64,000 nucleotides of DNA from Spirosoma utsteinense (GTDB taxonomy: Bacteria > Bacteroidota > Bacteroidia > Cytophagales > Spirosomataceae): contig NZ_VFIA01000001.1 in NCBI RefSeq assembly GCF_014282275.1, positions 270,860 through 334,859 of the forward strand. Reading direction: 5' to 3'. The translations under genes and the position numbers were made by a program. Under the pieces are notes generated by a model. It did not search any database. It was given only the letters and a program-made list of their open reading frames with translations, and had not been told where the DNA came from. Positions 36,044 through 44,035 of this stretch are shown one piece after another; positions within the stretch are counted from its first letter, which is position 1; each line of letters opens with the position of its first letter.

Positions 36044-37060
36044 TTACTGAAGACTATCCATCGTTGCCATATCGTTCAACATGGCAACCGCTGCCTGAAC
36101 AAGCGGGTAGGCCAGTGCGCAGCCCGTTCCTTCGCCCAATCGCAGGTCCAGTTGAAGTAAAGGTTTAACCTGAAGGGCCTTCAGCATCTGCTGGTGACCC
36201 GTTTCGGCAGACTGGTGGCAAAAGATGGCATGGGTCAGCACCGCCGGGTTCAGGGCCCTGGCAACCAGCAGGGCCGATGTGGCAATGAACCCATCGACGA
36301 GAATAACCATACCCTGTTCGGCCGCCTGAAGCATACCGCCCACGATAGCGGCAATTTCCAGGCCACCCATGGCCGCCAGCACGGCCATTGGCTCGGTCAG
36401 GTGCGCATACCGGTCGGCTATTTCCTCTAAAATGCTCAGTTTACGGGCCAGCCCCGCATCATCCAGCCCTGTACCCCGACCCACGCACTGGGTCAGCGGC
36501 AGGCCCGTCATCCGGTGCATGAGCAGCGCGGCCGGCGAGGTGTTTCCAATACCCATTTCGCCAAAGCCGACGATGTTGCAATCGCGGTACTTAACACCGT
36601 TAACCAGCGTTTTTCCGGCATCCAGGGCTGCTTCGCACTCGTCGGCCGTCATGGCTGGCTCCTGCCGCATGTTGCGCGTGCCGGGCCGGATTTTGTACTT
36701 GACGAAGGTATCGGACGTTGCCGAAAACGTACCAGCTACCCCCACATCACAGACCAGTAGCTGAAGTCCGTTCTGCCGGCAGAAGATATTGATCGCTGCA
36801 CCACCGGCAATGAAATTGTTGACCATACTGTAGGTTACCGAGGCCGGGTAGGCACTTATCCCTTCGGCCGCCAGCCCGTGGTCACCGGCAAACACGATCA
36901 CATGGGGGTTGCTCAGGATCGGAGTTTCTGTTTGCTGGATCAGGGCAATTTGCAGGGCCAGTTCCTCCAGGTGGCCCAGCGCGCCGAGGGGTTTGGTTTT
37001 GTTGTCGATGCGTTGGCGAATGCGGTCAGTCAACGGATCGGAAAGGTGAGAATCGTTCAT
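36044..37060 (-). CDS. cobT: Nicotinate-nucleotide-dimethylbenzimidazole phosphoribosyltransferase
   Basis: A 338-residue protein from the ATG at 37060; the frame extends 58 codons earlier with no conserved sequence. It has the CobT motifs KPLGALGHLEELALQIALIQ, VFAGDHGLAAEGISAYP, MVNNFIAGGAAINIFCRQ, GEMGIGNTSPAALLM and VGRGTGLDDAGLARK. It attaches ribose phosphate to the lower-ligand base, supplying alpha-ribazole phosphate. No CobU, CobA or CobD gene is in view, so the operon covers only part of nucleotide-loop assembly. The upstream 340 bp contain hairpins, but I recognise no cobalamin riboswitch. Confidence 0.95.
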   Translation of the reverse strand: MNDSHLSDPLTDRIRQRIDNKTKPLGALGHLEELALQIALIQQTETPILSNPHVIVFAGDHGLAAEGISAYPASVTYSMVNNFIAGGAAINIFCRQNGLQLLVCDVGVAGTFSATSDTFVKYKIRPGTRNMRQEPAMTADECEAALDAGKTLVNGVKYRDCNIVGFGEMGIGNTSPAALLMHRMTGLPLTQCVGRGTGLDDAGLARKLSILEEIADRYAHLTEPMAVLAAMGGLEIAAIVGGMLQAAEQGMVILVDGFIATSALLVARALNPAVLTHAIFCHQSAETGHQQMLKALQVKPLLQLDLRLGEGTGCALAYPLVQAAVAMLNDMATMDSLQ

Positions 37061-37397
37061 AGAGTCGGGACGGCGCATCGGGCTGCGATGCCAAATCAAC
37101 CCCAAAGTTCTCAAATGCGTTGATAGGAACAGATAAAACCCGACTAAAATGGACAAATAGATTGCGATCGACCGGGAGTCAATGGGTATTCCCGGCAGCT
37201 CAGTTGCCGAAATGGTGGTTCGGGGGCCAACCACTTACGGGGCTCGTTCTCTATGCATCCGGTTATTTCGCCGTCGTTCCGGACCGGATTTTTAGACTGG
37301 AGGAAAGAAAATAAACGCCATGGCCGGACCCCGGCCGATTTTTTCCTTCCGTTAACAGAAACGATGTTACTTTAACGCGGTAAATGATCTTCCAACC
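37061..37397. other. Region between cobT and a divergent hydrolase gene
   Basis: No gene; the upstream extension of the cobT frame covers 37061-37234 but has no conserved sequence. Two small hairpins could fold in a cobT leader: CCGGGA/TCCCGG at about 37170-37193 and GTGGTT/AACCAC at about 37213-37232. A cobalamin riboswitch with a B12 box was looked for and not seen. Confidence 0.45.
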
Positions 37398-38372
37398 ATG
37401 ATCCGTCTACCCATGCTTACTTTCCTGGTATCGCTGATCAGCGTGGCCGGGCTGGCGCAAACGCAGGAAATGGTGCAGCTTAAAACCGCTGACCTCAATC
37501 TTAATGGCACCTTAACGCTGCCTGATGGGGCAACGGGGCGGGTGCCGGTACTCTTACTGATTGCCGGGTCCGGCGCCACCGATCGGGATGGCAACAACCC
37601 CATTCCGGCGGGTCAGATGGGCAGCGTAAAAGCCAATTCGTATAAATTGCTGGCCGATAGTCTGAGTAAGGCTGGCGTCGCGGTCCTGCGGTATGACAAA
37701 CGGGGCGTTGGTACCAGTAAGTTACTGAATATGAACGAGGCTAGTTTGACGTTCGACACTTATATCGAGGATGCCGTTGGCTGGATAAAGCAACTGCGCA
37801 ATGACAAACGATTCTCCAACGTTGGGATCGTTGGCCATAGCGAGGGGTCGTTGATTGGCATGGTAGCCGCCCGGCAGGCCAAAGCCGACGTATTCGTGTC
37901 GCTGGCCGGACCGGGGGATGACATCTGCGAAAAACTGAAGACACAGGTAGGGAAGCAACTGCCCGATGAGTCGAAACAGGAAGTTTTTCGGGCGCTGGAC
38001 TCGTTGAAAGGGGGTCATACCCTGAGGAAGCTGCCAACCCCTTATGCACCGGTCAGGCAGTTGTTTCGCCCCAGCGTGCAGCCCTACCTTATTTCGTGGA
38101 TGAAGTACAATCCGGCGGCTCAACTTAAGCTACTGACCATACCGGTGTTGATCATCCAGGGAATGCGCGATGTTCAGGTGTCGGTGAAGGATGCCGAACT
38201 ATTGAAAGCCGCCCGGCCCAGTGCCAGGATCAAACTATTCGAAGCGATGAGTCATGGCCTTAAGGATGTCAGGACCGACTCTATGCAGGAAGCCATAACG
38301 TCCTATAATGAACCCGGCGGGCCACTCACCGCCGGTCTGGCAGCCGAAATTGCCCACTTTATAAAGGGATGA
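37398..38372 (+). CDS. Secreted alpha/beta hydrolase (S33/serine aminopeptidase-like)
   Basis: A 324-residue protein with a signal peptide (about 1-21, ending GLAQ). The oxyanion stretch LLLIAGSGATDRDGNNP, the conserved LRYDKRGVGTS and the nucleophile motif GHSEGS place it with the bacterial acylamino/alpha-beta hydrolases of the COG1073 type. The acid is likely in IQGMRDVQVS and the histidine in MSHGLKDV. It probably acts on small esters or amides in the periplasm. Confidence 0.85.
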   Translation: MIRLPMLTFLVSLISVAGLAQTQEMVQLKTADLNLNGTLTLPDGATGRVPVLLLIAGSGATDRDGNNPIPAGQMGSVKANSYKLLADSLSKAGVAVLRYDKRGVGTSKLLNMNEASLTFDTYIEDAVGWIKQLRNDKRFSNVGIVGHSEGSLIGMVAARQAKADVFVSLAGPGDDICEKLKTQVGKQLPDESKQEVFRALDSLKGGHTLRKLPTPYAPVRQLFRPSVQPYLISWMKYNPAAQLKLLTIPVLIIQGMRDVQVSVKDAELLKAARPSARIKLFEAMSHGLKDVRTDSMQEAITSYNEPGGPLTAGLAAEIAHFIKG

Positions 38373-38410
38373 GGTAAGCCAATCCGCTGCGGGCGACAAA
38401 CTCCCAACTA

Positions 38411-39052
38411 TCAGTTCGGCGAATAGTGTTGCAGGTAGGAGATCAGCCGCTCGAAGTGAAGCTGTTCGTATGGATTCTGGGATTGTTGAACAAGCAACTG
38501 GCGGTAAGTGTCGATCAGCGTATCGAACAGGGGGTTGTGGTTCAGCCGGGCCACAATCAGGCCTTTATAGCACCGATGCGTCTGGTTGTACACATACAGG
38601 CTGGGCAGACCGGGATGCTCGTTCAGCAGTCGGTCGAGGGTTGGCAGTAAAGAGGCCGTTTGCAAAAAATCGAATCCCCTGTTGGTGAAAAAATCCTCGA
38701 TATGGTCGCAGGTATCGGCCAACTCGCTCTCCGAATGGATCTTGTAGCGAAAATACTGGAGACCGTTGAACTTACCGATAGACAGGATGAGGGTATTGGC
38801 ATCGGGCCGGTAATCGGTCACGTTGTTCAGGAATTGCTGGGCGATTTGCTCAACCTGTTCATTGCGCGCCCCGAAGTTCACTTCCAGCATCGTCTCGTCG
38901 CCGTAGAAAGCGGGCGACAGAATCACGTTCTGAAAGCCGGCGTCGGTCAATTTTCGATATTGTTTGCGTTCTGGCAGCAACACATACTGATGCCGACCGA
39001 AAAAAGGCGTCAGTTGCTGGTAGAGATTGGTTTCAAATGGAGTAAGCGTCAT
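38411..39052 (-). CDS. Unrecognised soluble protein
   Basis: A 213-residue protein without signal peptide or membrane segments. It starts MTLTPFETNLYQQLTPFFGRH and has a mixed alpha/beta pattern (VILSPAFYGDETMLEVNFGAR, TLILSIGKFNGLQYFRYKI) and a helical C-terminus (FDTLIDTYRQLLV). I do not recognise a family. The frame is full-length and its base composition fits the neighbours, so it is probably a real cytosolic protein. Confidence 0.65.
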   Translation of the reverse strand: MTLTPFETNLYQQLTPFFGRHQYVLLPERKQYRKLTDAGFQNVILSPAFYGDETMLEVNFGARNEQVEQIAQQFLNNVTDYRPDANTLILSIGKFNGLQYFRYKIHSESELADTCDHIEDFFTNRGFDFLQTASLLPTLDRLLNEHPGLPSLYVYNQTHRCYKGLIVARLNHNPLFDTLIDTYRQLLVQQSQNPYEQLHFERLISYLQHYSPN

Positions 39053-39227
39053 CGTAGTAGGGGCATGACACTGAAAAAAAAGAGTAAAGGAATAGGGGGG
39101 TAACTAATTCTAAACGAATTGGTTTCACTGAATGATACGACCCAACCCATCAGGAACCACTGTGAACGTCGAACTAAAGTGAGCGGCAATGAGTTCAGGG
39201 TATACGCGCTTGTACTGGCGTCGTTCT

Positions 39228-39598
39228 GGGGACGACCGGAATTGACAGCTTGCAGAGGTCGCGTGTAAGCATGCCGGGAGTTGACGGTATTTCCCGCCCA
39301 AACAAATCGTCAAAACAATAACTGGCGAATATAACTACGCCATGGCTGCCTAATCCGGAGGATTAAGCAATAGCCATTGTCTCCCCGGCCTACGTGCTGC
39401 TGGCTGGATCAGGAGGCATCGACTCGCAGCGCTGGCTCAGTTTATGGTGTTAACGGCTGAGTGAGACACAAGCACATACGGATGAGGGTTGGCCTGCCGC
39501 GAGCCTGCCCGATTCCCGACAATCCCAATCGCGGCTAAGCATGTAGAAGGCACGACGGGTTCCTTGACTGGACGAGAGTTCGAATCTCTCCGTCTCCA
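39228..39598 (+). ncRNA. ssrA: Transfer-messenger RNA (tmRNA)
   Basis: A one-piece tmRNA of about 371 nt. The 5' end GGGGACG pairs with the 3' CGTCTCC (one G-U) to form the acceptor stem, and GAGAGTTCGAATCTCTC is the T-arm. GTAAGCATGCCG near the 5' end is a conserved tmRNA sequence. The reading frame at 39324-39353 encodes the tag. The discriminator A is followed by CAAA, so CCA is not encoded and must be added. Together with SmpB (not in view) it rescues stalled ribosomes and tags the peptide for proteolysis. A terminator follows. Ends are estimated from the acceptor pairing. Confidence 0.9.
39324..39353 (+). other. tmRNA proteolysis tag reading frame
   Basis: From the GGC resume codon the frame reads GEYNYAMAA then TAA (preceded by the alanine carried on the tmRNA). 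It matches the Bacteroidota pattern GExxYAxAA, and the hydrophobic AMAA end is the ClpXP-type degron. Confidence 0.85.
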
Positions 39599-39608
39599 CA
39601 AAATTCCG

Positions 39609-39645
39609 AAACCCCCGAAATCAGATTGATTTCAGGGGTTTTTTT
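39609..39645 (+). terminator. Intrinsic terminator of tmRNA
   Basis: A 14-bp stem with one mismatch (AAACCCC.GAAATCA/TGATTTC.GGGGTTT) and a GAT loop, followed by a run of T, 11 nt after the tmRNA end. Confidence 0.85.
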
Positions 39646-40044
39646 CTACCCGAACATGTTGATAAGAAAAGCAAGATCTTGCTCTTCAGCGTCTATGTTT
39701 CGGTGCTCAGCCTGACCACCCCGCGCCACGAACGTATCCACTTGGTTGAAGTAAAACCATATGTTTAAGTAGATTATTCGTTGTTTCGCTGGCATACTTG
39801 TCGATGGATGGTTAGTGCTGAGTTAATAATTTCATCGTTAAGTCGTTAACCCATCAATCCGGCTTGCCTTGTGCCCGATCGTTGGCAGGGCTCCAGGCAT
39901 CTTCGCCAGTGCTATCGGATACCAACGGATAGTCCTGCATTTGGCTGGTACGGATTCAGGTCATAATTTAACCGCAGCGTGTTCCGTCTCCTCAAAACAA
40001 CCCGGGCCGGGCGGACAATTTGTCGGCATTTTTGTTATCCATTC
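39646..40044. other. Region between tmRNA and the AlbA-domain gene
   Basis: About 400 bp without a convincing gene. The perfect 14-nt palindrome AGCAAGATCTTGCT occurs just after the tmRNA terminator (near 39671-39684). On the minus strand a 28-codon frame at 39854-39940 (ending SPANDRAQGKPD) might be a gene remnant or a very small protein; neighbouring frames show no supporting sequence. Confidence 0.4.
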
Positions 40045-40671
40045 ATGACCCGTAACCAACTCGATGACCTGATTGCACAGGGTGAAAGTACCCGGCTGGA
40101 GTTCAAACGTTCGATCTCGGCTGCCCATCGTATTGCCCGCACGCTGGTGGCCTTTGCCAACACCGCCGGTGGAACGCTTCTGATTGGTGTAGCCGACAAC
40201 GGGACCATTACGGGGGTAGCGTCGGAAAGCCGCGAAATGTACAAGATCGAAGAAGCAACCGACCGCCTGGCCGATCCAGCCCTTTCAATATCGTATGAAA
40301 CAATATCGCCCGATGGCCGTAAGGTGCTCATCATCAGGGTAGAAGAAAGTATTGAAAAGCCGCATTACGCCATGGATGAAACCGGTAAGCGCACCATCTA
40401 TGTCCGGGCCAAAGATAAATCGGTGCCGACAAGTAAGCTAATCATTGCGCCCGCAACCGCTGTGGCACCCCTGCTGAAGTCGCCAGTGGCCCGAACGCTG
40501 ATTCTGTACCTACGCCGGAATGACGATATAACCGCCGAGAAATATGCGAAGCTGATCAACGTGTCCGCTTACCGGGCAGGGAAGCTCCTGACCGAATTCG
40601 CTGAGCAGGGTCTGCTGCTGCTGATCAATAAGTCGAGACCGGTCCGGTACGCGCTGAAGCTGGCCGAATGA
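40045..40671 (+). CDS. AlbA_2 (Schlafen-like) domain regulator with winged helix
   Basis: A 208-residue protein from the ATG at 40045; the frame opens 22 codons upstream. It begins with an AlbA_2 domain: LIAQGESTRLEFKRSISAAHRIARTLVAFANTAGGTLLIGVADNGTITGV. A C-terminal helix-turn-helix follows (NDDITAEKYAKLINVSAYRAGKLLTEFAEQGLLLL). Proteins of this type are putative nucleic-acid-binding regulators; their targets are unknown. It is 50 nt upstream of hemF and may be co-transcribed with it. Confidence 0.8.
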   Translation: MTRNQLDDLIAQGESTRLEFKRSISAAHRIARTLVAFANTAGGTLLIGVADNGTITGVASESREMYKIEEATDRLADPALSISYETISPDGRKVLIIRVEESIEKPHYAMDETGKRTIYVRAKDKSVPTSKLIIAPATAVAPLLKSPVARTLILYLRRNDDITAEKYAKLINVSAYRAGKLLTEFAEQGLLLLINKSRPVRYALKLAE

Positions 40672-40721
40672 TGGTTGTCGGTAGCTAACTATGCCCAATC
40701 CTTACGAACTTTGCGGTCGAT

Positions 40722-41630
40722 ATGAGTTTGCAACAGCCAATTACCAAAGAAACAATTACTGAATTCTTCGCCGGTTTGCAGGACCGGATCTGTCGGGCAC
40801 TGGAAGAGGCCGACGGTGTCGGAACCTTCCGGGAGGACGCCTGGGAACGGCCCGGTGGGGGCGGGGGGCGTTCGCGGACAATGGTCAACGGGGCCGTGAT
40901 CGAAAAAGGGGGAGTAGGGTATTCGGTGGTGCACGGCGAAGCTACAGAAGCCACGCTGCGTTCCCTTAATCTGAATGAGCCAGCCGAATTTTATGCCACC
41001 GGTGTGTCTATCGTGCTGCACCCGCGCAACCCCATGGTGCCTATCATCCACATGAACGTCCGGTATTTCGAGATGAGCACCGGCCACAACTGGTTTGGGG
41101 GCGGCATCGACCTGACACCCCACTACGTCGTGGACGAAGATGCCCACTGGTTCCATCAATACCTCAAAAACGTCTGTGACCGCCACGACACGGCTTACCA
41201 CACTAAATTCAAGCCGTGGGCCGACGACTATTTCTATATTCCCCATCGCCAGGAAACGCGGGGGATTGGTGGTATCTTTTTCGATTACCTGAAACCCGAG
41301 TCTGATACGCACAAAGCCGACCTGTTTGCGTTCGTTCAGGATGTAGGTAATGCCTTTGCGCCGATCTACACTCATTTCATGCACAAAAACCGCGATCTGC
41401 CGTTTGGTGAACGGGAAAAAAACTGGCAGCTGCTTCGTCGGGGACGGTATGTGGAGTTTAACCTGGTTTGGGACCGGGGTACCAAATTCGGTCTGGAAAC
41501 CAACGGCCGCACAGAGTCTATTCTCATGAGCATGCCCCCGCAGGCGAACTGGCTATACGATTTCCATCCCGAACCGAATAGCGATGAGGCTCAGACGCTG
41601 ACAAAGCTGCGGAAAGGCGTGGAATGGTAA
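40722..41630 (+). CDS. hemF: Oxygen-dependent coproporphyrinogen III oxidase
   Basis: A 302-residue protein performing oxidative decarboxylation of coproporphyrinogen III to protoporphyrinogen IX in haem synthesis. HemF motifs: EDAWERPGGGGGRSRTMVNG, GVSIVLHPRNPMVPIIHMN, NWFGGGIDLTPHYV, FKPWADDYFYIPHRQETRGIGGIFFDYL and RRGRYVEFNLVWDRGTKFGL. Length is normal for the family. Convergent with menC across an inverted repeat. HemL of the same pathway is encoded at 61.5 kb. Confidence 0.96.
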   Translation: MSLQQPITKETITEFFAGLQDRICRALEEADGVGTFREDAWERPGGGGGRSRTMVNGAVIEKGGVGYSVVHGEATEATLRSLNLNEPAEFYATGVSIVLHPRNPMVPIIHMNVRYFEMSTGHNWFGGGIDLTPHYVVDEDAHWFHQYLKNVCDRHDTAYHTKFKPWADDYFYIPHRQETRGIGGIFFDYLKPESDTHKADLFAFVQDVGNAFAPIYTHFMHKNRDLPFGEREKNWQLLRRGRYVEFNLVWDRGTKFGLETNGRTESILMSMPPQANWLYDFHPEPNSDEAQTLTKLRKGVEW

Positions 41631-41641
41631 ATTCAGTTGGT

Positions 41642-41712
41642 CAGTTGGTGAGTCGGTCAGTGGCTGACGCATCCAGTGTTTTCGCGTCACCGACTAACCG
41701 ACTCACCAACTG
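41642..41712. repeat. Inverted repeat between hemF and menC, sharing a core with 11.98 kb
   Basis: Arms 41642-41670 and 41684-41712 are complementary over 26 of 29 positions around a 13-nt loop. The right side continues into repeats of GACTGACGGACTGA-like words to about 41752, so the last six codons of menC lie within the repeat. The 18 nt at 41651-41668 match 11983-12000 at 17 positions. Confidence 0.8.
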
Positions 41713-41726
41713 ACGGACTGACCGAC

Positions 41727-42833
41727 TCACCGACTGACGGACTGATTCACTGTAAGTTGGCTCAGATCCCAGGGTTGGGCGGGGTTGTAGCGTAACTGCC
41801 CATCCTGAATCGTGAGCGGGCTATCGAAGTTGTTTTGGTAAAGCTGTCCGGTACCCAGGCCCTGCGGAATTAGATTTTTGAATTGGGCCGTATACTGCGC
41901 TACGGCGTTCAGGCCGATATTCGACTCCAGGGCTGAGGTTACCCACCAGCCGATGTTAAGCCGCCCCGCCAGTTCGATCCATTCATCGCAATGGCGCATA
42001 CCACCCAGCAAAGTAGGTTTCAGGATAATGAACTGCGGTTGTATTTTTTTGAGGAGCCGGAACTTATGGACGTATTCCATCTGGCCGATCAACTCTTCAT
42101 CGAGGGCGATGGGCAGGGGGGAGTGACGACAAAGCTCCGCCATCAGGTCGGGCTGACCGGCGCGGATTGGTTGTTCGATGGAGTGCAGCCCATAGGTAGC
42201 CAGTCGTTCGAGTTTAGCCATGGCATCGTCGGGCCGGAAAGCACCGTTGGCGTCTACCCGCAGCGTAATCTGCTCCGGCGTGTACCGCTCCCGGATCATG
42301 GCCAGCAGCTCACATTCCTGCTCAAAATCGATGGCACCGATCTTTAGTTTGAGGGTTGTAAAGCCCGCTTCCAGCTTTTCTTCGATCTGCTGCCGCATGA
42401 AGGCCGGGCTACCCATCCAGATGAGCCCATTGATGGGCAGCAGGCGTAAACCATGACTGAAATCCGTTTTCCAAAGAACCCGTCGGCCACCCGCCAGAAA
42501 ATCGAGCATGGCCGTTTCGAAGCCAAAGAGGATGCTGGGAAACTCCTGACCAATGACCTGGTTTAAAATAATGGGCAGATTCCAGCTGAAGAGCTGTAGA
42601 TCGAGTTCATTAAAATCACGGCAGAACTGACTCAGATGGGCCTCAAAATCAGGCCGGTCGTCGTAACTGAGCCCTTTGAGGGGCCCACATTCCCCGTAGC
42701 CAATGATGGTCGGGTCTTCATCGTCGGAGAGCCGGATTAGATAGGACGTTTTTTCCGTGAGGGTGCCGCGCGACGTACCCGCTTCAAAGCGAAAGTGTAA
42801 GGTGTATTTTAGATAGTCGGCTTTGAGACTCAT
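41727..42833 (-). CDS. menC: o-Succinylbenzoate synthase
   Basis: A 368-residue enolase-superfamily enzyme of menaquinone synthesis that dehydrates SHCHC to o-succinylbenzoate. GYGECGPLKGLSYDDRPDFE is in the N-terminal capping domain. The barrel has FTTLKLKIGAIDF (catalytic KxK), LRVDANGAF and IEQPIRAGQP with metal ligands, and IALDEELIG and FIILKPTLLGG with the second lysine. The C-terminus NQSVSR comes from the intergenic repeat. Related dipeptide epimerases are possible, but the motif spacing favours MenC. Confidence 0.85.
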   Translation of the reverse strand: MSLKADYLKYTLHFRFEAGTSRGTLTEKTSYLIRLSDDEDPTIIGYGECGPLKGLSYDDRPDFEAHLSQFCRDFNELDLQLFSWNLPIILNQVIGQEFPSILFGFETAMLDFLAGGRRVLWKTDFSHGLRLLPINGLIWMGSPAFMRQQIEEKLEAGFTTLKLKIGAIDFEQECELLAMIRERYTPEQITLRVDANGAFRPDDAMAKLERLATYGLHSIEQPIRAGQPDLMAELCRHSPLPIALDEELIGQMEYVHKFRLLKKIQPQFIILKPTLLGGMRHCDEWIELAGRLNIGWWVTSALESNIGLNAVAQYTAQFKNLIPQGLGTGQLYQNNFDSPLTIQDGQLRYNPAQPWDLSQLTVNQSVSR

Positions 42834-42876
42834 TGTACCGGTGAGTGATGGCGGGCGTTCACAATCCTAAAAGTAC

Positions 42877-42884
42877 TACTTTTG
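42877..42884 (+). promoter_or_regulatory. -7 promoter element of lpxK
   Basis: TACTTTTG, a full match to TAnnTTTG, 34 nt before the GTG start. The -33 position at 20-nt spacing does not carry TTG. Confidence 0.45.
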
Positions 42885-42918
42885 ACCGCTCATAAAAGCC
42901 AATGTTACTAAATTATTA

Positions 42919-43983
42919 GTGAAACACTCCGCCTTTACCTGGTTACTGAAGCCTCTCAGTAGAATTTACGGATTCATTACTGAAATTCGTAATTGGCTGT
43001 ATGACAATGGATTGTTTGCCAAATATCATCCAGATATCTTCACGGTCAGCGTAGGGAATTTGACCGTCGGTGGAACGGGCAAAACACCTATGATTGAATA
43101 TTTGATTAAACGGCATTTAAACCGGGAAGCATCAACAACTGCCGGGACGGTCACCCTGAGCCGGGGTTACGGTCGGCACACAAAAGGTTTCCGGGTAGCC
43201 TCAACGGCCGACACTGCCGCTACGATCGGGGATGAGCCTTTGCAGTTATACCGGAAGTTTGGTCAGCAGATACAGGTTTGCGTAGGCGAACGGCGGGCAG
43301 ATGCCATCAAAGCCATCCAGGCACGTTTCCCAGCTACCAGACGCATTCTGCTCGACGATGCGTTTCAGCACCGGGCGGTCTCCCCGGACCTGAACCTACT
43401 GCTGATGGATTTTAACCGGCCTTTCTATACCGACTATCCATTTCCTGCGGGTCGGTTGCGGGAAAACCGGAATGGAGCCCAACGGGCTGATGCCCTGATT
43501 ATTACCAAATGCCCGGTCGATTTGCCACTGGCCGACCAGCGGCTGATCGAGGAAAGAGCCCGGCAATATACCCGGCCACAGATCCCGGTTTTCTTTGCCG
43601 GCCTCCGGTATGATCAGCCAACGGCGTTTGCTACCCTTCAGCCTGTAACGGGGCTGGCAGATGTCGTGCTTGTATCGGGTCTGGCCAATGCCGACCCGCT
43701 GGAGCAGTATGTACAGCAGCAGTTTGTCATGCACCACCACCACCGCTTTGCCGACCATCGGGTGTATAGCCGTTCCGATTTCGATCGGCTTCTGGCCGGT
43801 TTAGCGTCTGGGGTAAGTTTGCTCACGACCGAAAAAGACTGGGTAAAACTCGATGCGCTGCTGTCGCCTGCCGAGCGCGCTACGCTACCCCTGTTCTTCC
43901 TGCCCGTTCAGATGGTCCTGCTGGGGGAGCATGATCGGGCATTCAACCAGTTTCTGGATACAGCAACCCTTAAAATTCGTTAA
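42919..43983 (+). CDS. lpxK: Tetraacyldisaccharide 4'-kinase
   Basis: A 354-residue protein with a GTG start at 42919. N-terminal hydrophobic/amphipathic helix (about 1-30), then P-loop VGNLTVGGTGKTPMIEYLI (about 45-63), SRGYGRHTKGFRV and LLDDAFQHRAVSPDLNLLLMD. It phosphorylates the lipid A precursor at the inner membrane. The gene is convergent or divergent with no LPS neighbour; its downstream partner is a porin. Lipid A synthesis fits the LptC and OstA-like genes in this window. Confidence 0.95.
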   Translation: MKHSAFTWLLKPLSRIYGFITEIRNWLYDNGLFAKYHPDIFTVSVGNLTVGGTGKTPMIEYLIKRHLNREASTTAGTVTLSRGYGRHTKGFRVASTADTAATIGDEPLQLYRKFGQQIQVCVGERRADAIKAIQARFPATRRILLDDAFQHRAVSPDLNLLLMDFNRPFYTDYPFPAGRLRENRNGAQRADALIITKCPVDLPLADQRLIEERARQYTRPQIPVFFAGLRYDQPTAFATLQPVTGLADVVLVSGLANADPLEQYVQQQFVMHHHHRFADHRVYSRSDFDRLLAGLASGVSLLTTEKDWVKLDALLSPAERATLPLFFLPVQMVLLGEHDRAFNQFLDTATLKIR

Positions 43984-44022
43984 CGGAGCCTGGCTTCGTT
44001 CGGGCTGTCCGGCGATTTGACG

Positions 44023-44030
44023 TACTTTTG
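44023..44030 (+). promoter_or_regulatory. -7 promoter element of the porin gene
   Basis: TACTTTTG 6 nt before the ATG at 44036, full match to TAnnTTTG. It implies a transcript beginning at or within a few bases of the start codon. No TTG at the 20-nt spacing. Confidence 0.5.
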
Positions 44031-44035
44031 ATCCA

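Noticed and set aside
37061..37234. N-terminal extension of cobT
   Set aside because: The 58 extra residues show no CobT similarity, and the conserved N-terminus follows the ATG at 37060.
39125..39313. 62-codon minus-strand frame
   Set aside because: It overlaps the 5' part of tmRNA, whose sequence explains the region.
39601..39979. tRNA genes next to tmRNA
   Set aside because: No cloverleaf with a T-loop and acceptor pairing was found outside the tmRNA itself.
41642..41752. CRISPR-like array from repeated GACTGAC words
   Set aside because: Units are short, unevenly spaced and lack spacers; no cas genes are present.
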